Positions 61,603 to 64,000 of a stretch of DNA of 64,000 nt are shown piece by piece; position 1 is the stretch's first letter; every line of letters begins with the position of its first letter. This DNA comes from CAVVMA01 sp963788205. GTDB taxonomy: Bacteria; Desulfobacterota; Binatia; Binatales; Binataceae. Location of the stretch: assembly GCA_963788205.1 (NCBI GenBank), contig CAWBGG010000005.1:558001-622000 (forward strand), in the 5' to 3' direction. Below the pieces are notes generated by a model. That model saw only the letters and a list, made by a program, of their open reading frames with translations, searched no databases and had not been told where the DNA came from. The position numbers were made by a program, and so were the translations under genes.

Positions 61603-62499
61603 CTAATGGGGCAGAGCGTTGGTGTTGGGGCCCGTCGGCAACACCGGAGCGCCGCCTGGCGCGCTCGGCGGCATGGCCAACGGCGGCACGCCCATCACAT
61701 TACCGGATCGCATCCCTCCCATAGGGCCGCCCATCCCAGCTATCCCGGGTCGGGGCCCCGGCATCTCGCGCTTGGTATAGCCCTCGGGGATGGAGAAAGT
61801 ATCGGCCGGCAGAGTCTGCGTCGTGATCTTGGTGACCGTGGTTTCAGACAGCATCGGCGGATGATTCGCTATTATCTGGCTCATCTTCGCAGCCTGCTCC
61901 GGCGATAAGCCGGGTATCGAGATGCTCAGCAGCTTGCGGCTGCTGTTGGTGGCCAGCGGAATGCCGCCCGGCATACTGCCGGTCTCGGTCGCGCCGCCTC
62001 CGGTCGCTTGCTCGAGCTTGAGCGCGGCGGCCTTCTGGAAGGCGGCGTATTCGGCCGCGCCGGGAGCCTCGGTGGAATAGCACGCGGTGCTGGAAGACTC
62101 GCTGTTCGGTGTCTTGGTCGAGGTCGTGTACTCCTCGCATTTGTAGCCGGCTACGGTGCGGGTGTTGCCGGTCTTCTTGTAGCCGAAGCGGTCGCCTATG
62201 AATTGCCTGACCATCTGGCCCTGCGGACCCTTGGGCGGAAAGGGTGACTCGAAGTAGGTCTTGGTGGCGCCGTTGACCATCCTGAGCGTGCCCTTGTCGA
62301 GATCGACAATCATGAAGCGGCCGCCCTCCAGAATCACCTTTTCCTTGTGGCCCTCGACCATGACGGTGCGCTGATGCGCTCCTGAGGCCGGGCCGCGGGT
62401 GCCGGAGACTGTTTCACTCTGTTCCACGACTACGCCGGCCCGCGCGGCGACGTTCCAAAGCATCGCGATTGCCGCGCATGCGGCTGCAATTTTTTTCAT
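61603..62499 (-). CDS. Exported DUF4412-like protein
   Basis: 298 residues from ATG 62499. A signal peptide ('KKIAAACAAIAMLWNVAARA') is followed by 'VILEGGRFMIVDLDKGTLRMV', 'VAGYKCEEYTTS' and a Pro/Gly/Met-rich tail, the pattern of DUF4412 envelope proteins that bind an unknown ligand. Its start overlaps the HpnL-like gene stop (ATGA). Confidence 0.68.
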   Translation of the reverse strand: MKKIAAACAAIAMLWNVAARAGVVVEQSETVSGTRGPASGAHQRTVMVEGHKEKVILEGGRFMIVDLDKGTLRMVNGATKTYFESPFPPKGPQGQMVRQFIGDRFGYKKTGNTRTVAGYKCEEYTTSTKTPNSESSSTACYSTEAPGAAEYAAFQKAAALKLEQATGGGATETGSMPGGIPLATNSSRKLLSISIPGLSPEQAAKMSQIIANHPPMLSETTVTKITTQTLPADTFSIPEGYTKREMPGPRPGIAGMGGPMGGMRSGNVMGVPPLAMPPSAPGGAPVLPTGPNTNALPH

Positions 62500-63587
62500 A
62501 GCCAGTTTTCTCCCTGCGCGCGCCCGATTTCCAGGACCTGTTCCCGTGCAGCCCCTGCCGCTTCGTCCTGCCCCGCGCGCTCTGCGAGCAGGCGATAAAC
62601 CGCCAGGCTGATCAGCCCGAACAAAACCCAGACCAGTTCCTTGATCCGCCTGAGCAATCCAACCACGAAGCCCAAGCCCGCCGGATAGCCCAGCACGGCA
62701 AAGATCAGCGCTTTGCCGCCCTCCTGGCTGACGAGCTTGGCCGGAATCAGAAAGGTGGCGCGCTCGATTAGCTGCCCCACCGCCTCGACCACCAGCACGA
62801 CCATCAGCGGCGCCGGTTGATGGAGCAGCCGGAGCAGGATGTAGATCTCCACCGGCCCCAGGCTCCATGCAAAAAGGTAGCAGGCGCATGATGCCACCAG
62901 CCGCAGCCGATGGTTGGCGTAGAAGTCCTTCAGGATCGCATCGGCTTCGGCAGCGCCCGACTTCACCTCGGGATCGTTGAACATCGGCACGATTCCCGAG
63001 GCGGCCTCGAGCAGATGGGAAAACGGCCGCTTCATCTGCACGAAAAAGAAGCCGCCTATCAGCGCGATCGCGAACGCCAGACCGCCGATCACGGCCCAAA
63101 AGAGGCTGCGCACTTGCCCTTCCATCGGAATAGAGATCAGCAGTGCGGCGGTGACGAACCCGATTTGTCCGATCGCCTCGGCCAGCGCCGCGATCACCAC
63201 GGTCGCCATCCCCACCGGCATCCTGAGTTTGCGCCGCACCATCGAGGCCATCACCGGCTGCCCGCCCAGTTGTGCGGTGGGCGTGATATAGTCGACGGCC
63301 TCACCCGCGATTCGCACCGCGAACAGTTGCGGAAAATGCAGCCCGCGCGGCCGATTCACGATCGCCACCCACCATCCCAGGGCGTTGGCCGCGCGCGCGA
63401 CGGTCTCCAGCGCGATCGTAAGCGCGAGCCCCCACGCGGCCAGCCGCAGGTACTCGACGATTTGGCCGACCCCGAAGCGCCTCAGGAACCACAGGTAAAA
63501 TCCCAGCGCGACCAGTATCGCCAAGGTCTCAAAGCGGACTATTAGGGTCTCGATTCTTCGCATCAGGGACGCAGCCTGCTTCTCCAT
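62496..63587 (-). CDS. HpnL-like membrane protein (LPG synthase TM-region family)
   Basis: 363 residues, about eight membrane helices. 'ITPTAQLGGQPVMASMVRRK' (two segments) and 'QLIERATFLIPAKLVSQEGG' are typical of the lysylphosphatidylglycerol-synthase transmembrane family, including hopanoid-associated HpnL. It may flip or transport a lipid. It is first in an operon with the DUF4412-like gene. Confidence 0.78.
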   Translation of the reverse strand: MEKQAASLMRRIETLIVRFETLAILVALGFYLWFLRRFGVGQIVEYLRLAAWGLALTIALETVARAANALGWWVAIVNRPRGLHFPQLFAVRIAGEAVDYITPTAQLGGQPVMASMVRRKLRMPVGMATVVIAALAEAIGQIGFVTAALLISIPMEGQVRSLFWAVIGGLAFAIALIGGFFFVQMKRPFSHLLEAASGIVPMFNDPEVKSGAAEADAILKDFYANHRLRLVASCACYLFAWSLGPVEIYILLRLLHQPAPLMVVLVVEAVGQLIERATFLIPAKLVSQEGGKALIFAVLGYPAGLGFVVGLLRRIKELVWVLFGLISLAVYRLLAERAGQDEAAGAAREQVLEIGRAQGENWL

Positions 63588-63752
63588 TCTGGCGGGGGTT
63601 AGATGGGCATTGTTTCAGCGCTGTGACTAGGGCGCAAGCCGTACGGATTGCGGACGCCGGCCTGATCGAGCGTCGAAAAGCGCCGGAAAACGCCTGCCTT
63701 CGCATGGGCGTTGACAGGACGTGGTGAGCGCGGGAAGAATTCGGCAAATCCG

Positions 63753-64000
63753 ATGGCGCTGAACGGCTTCCAGGTTATTGACGCGGACGGGCACGTCACC
63801 GAACCCGCCGACCTGTATCGTACTCATATCGATCCGAAGTTTCGCCCCGCGATCGAAGCGATCCTGAAAGGCGTGGGCGCCGGCAACCTCGGTATCATCC
63901 CCGCGCTGTATCCCAAATGGCGCTCGGCGGCACGCGCGCTGGGCGAAACAAAAGAGAACCCGAGCCTCAGCAAGTTTCCCTCGGGACGGAATCATCCGCA
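63753..64000 (+). CDS. Amidohydrolase-2 (ACMSD-like) protein, 5' end
   Basis: 82 residues to the right edge. 'FQVIDADGHVTEPADLYRTH' is the metal-binding N-terminus of the amidohydrolase-2 family, seen in decarboxylases and aromatic-degradation enzymes. CGGGAAG lies upstream of ATG 63753. The 165 bp before it show nothing notable. Confidence 0.75.
   Translation, partial: MALNGFQVIDADGHVTEPADLYRTHIDPKFRPAIEAILKGVGAGNLGIIPALYPKWRSAARALGETKENPSLSKFPSGRNHP

Overview
The window is a G+C-rich bacterial chromosome segment. The gene set combines a molybdenum hydroxylase of the CO/xanthine dehydrogenase type, an acyl-CoA dehydrogenase with an APH-like partner, a crotonase, a CocE/NonD hydrolase, amidohydrolases, a hopanoid-type HpnL-like membrane protein, and large secreted NHL/SBBP-repeat proteins ending in P/T-rich linkers and ASH domains. 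This recalls uncultivated soil lineages once filed under Deltaproteobacteria, for example Candidatus Binatota. That placement is an inference from gene style; no rRNA or tRNA gene is present to confirm it.

Layout. (1) 1-4.5 kb is an accessory island. A minus-strand operon encodes a ubiquitin-like (multi-ubiquitin family) protein, an E2-like protein and a JAB-E1 fusion that runs off the left edge. It diverges from an overlapping plus-strand cassette of RHH regulator, GNAT acetyltransferase, XRE regulator and ImmA/IrrE metallopeptidase. The island appears to end at 4475-4526 in a fragment resembling the 3' end of ssrA (tmRNA), a classic integration site. (2) 4.6-6.2 kb holds a RES/Xre toxin-antitoxin pair translationally coupled to a CPBP membrane protease. 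(3) 6.3-11.6 kb holds two small envelope proteins and the molybdenum hydroxylase operon with a MoaD-like gene. (4) 11.8-25.9 kb is mixed metabolism and signalling: a kinase-like/FGE-like fusion, a frameshifted APH gene beside an acyl-CoA dehydrogenase, a LysE exporter, a VOC protein, a crotonase, a HATPase/STAS pair, an oligopeptide-type ABC transporter without ATPases, and a macrodomain protein. (5) 26-33.4 kb is an array of three NHL propeller proteins made by tandem duplication. (6) 33.4-38.8 kb is a KinB/AlgB-like two-component pair divergent from an APC permease that has a candidate sigma-54 promoter and palindromic upstream sites. (7) 39-47.9 kb holds a papain-like peptidase facing a small protein that shares its N-terminal domain, then hisH-hisF-ribH, a glycosyltransferase, a MerR-TPR protein, a DUF309-like protein, a uracil-DNA glycosylase and MoxR. 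(8) 47.8-51.3 kb is a block of small orphan genes bracketed by two ~170-bp copies of the moxR 3' end, with a third partial copy and palindromic repeats inside. (9) 51.3-64 kb holds a 14-repeat SBBP protein, a cysteine-rich secreted protein, a decayed PIN gene, an amidohydrolase, a CocE-type hydrolase, a ferritin-like protein, a DUF4412-like protein with an HpnL-like membrane protein, and the start of an amidohydrolase-2 gene.

The strongest candidate for an undescribed system is region 1: a complete ubiquitin-like conjugation/deconjugation set whose promoter carries a palindromic operator and which lies back to back with a four-gene regulator/acetyltransferase/protease cassette, next to a putative ssrA attachment site.
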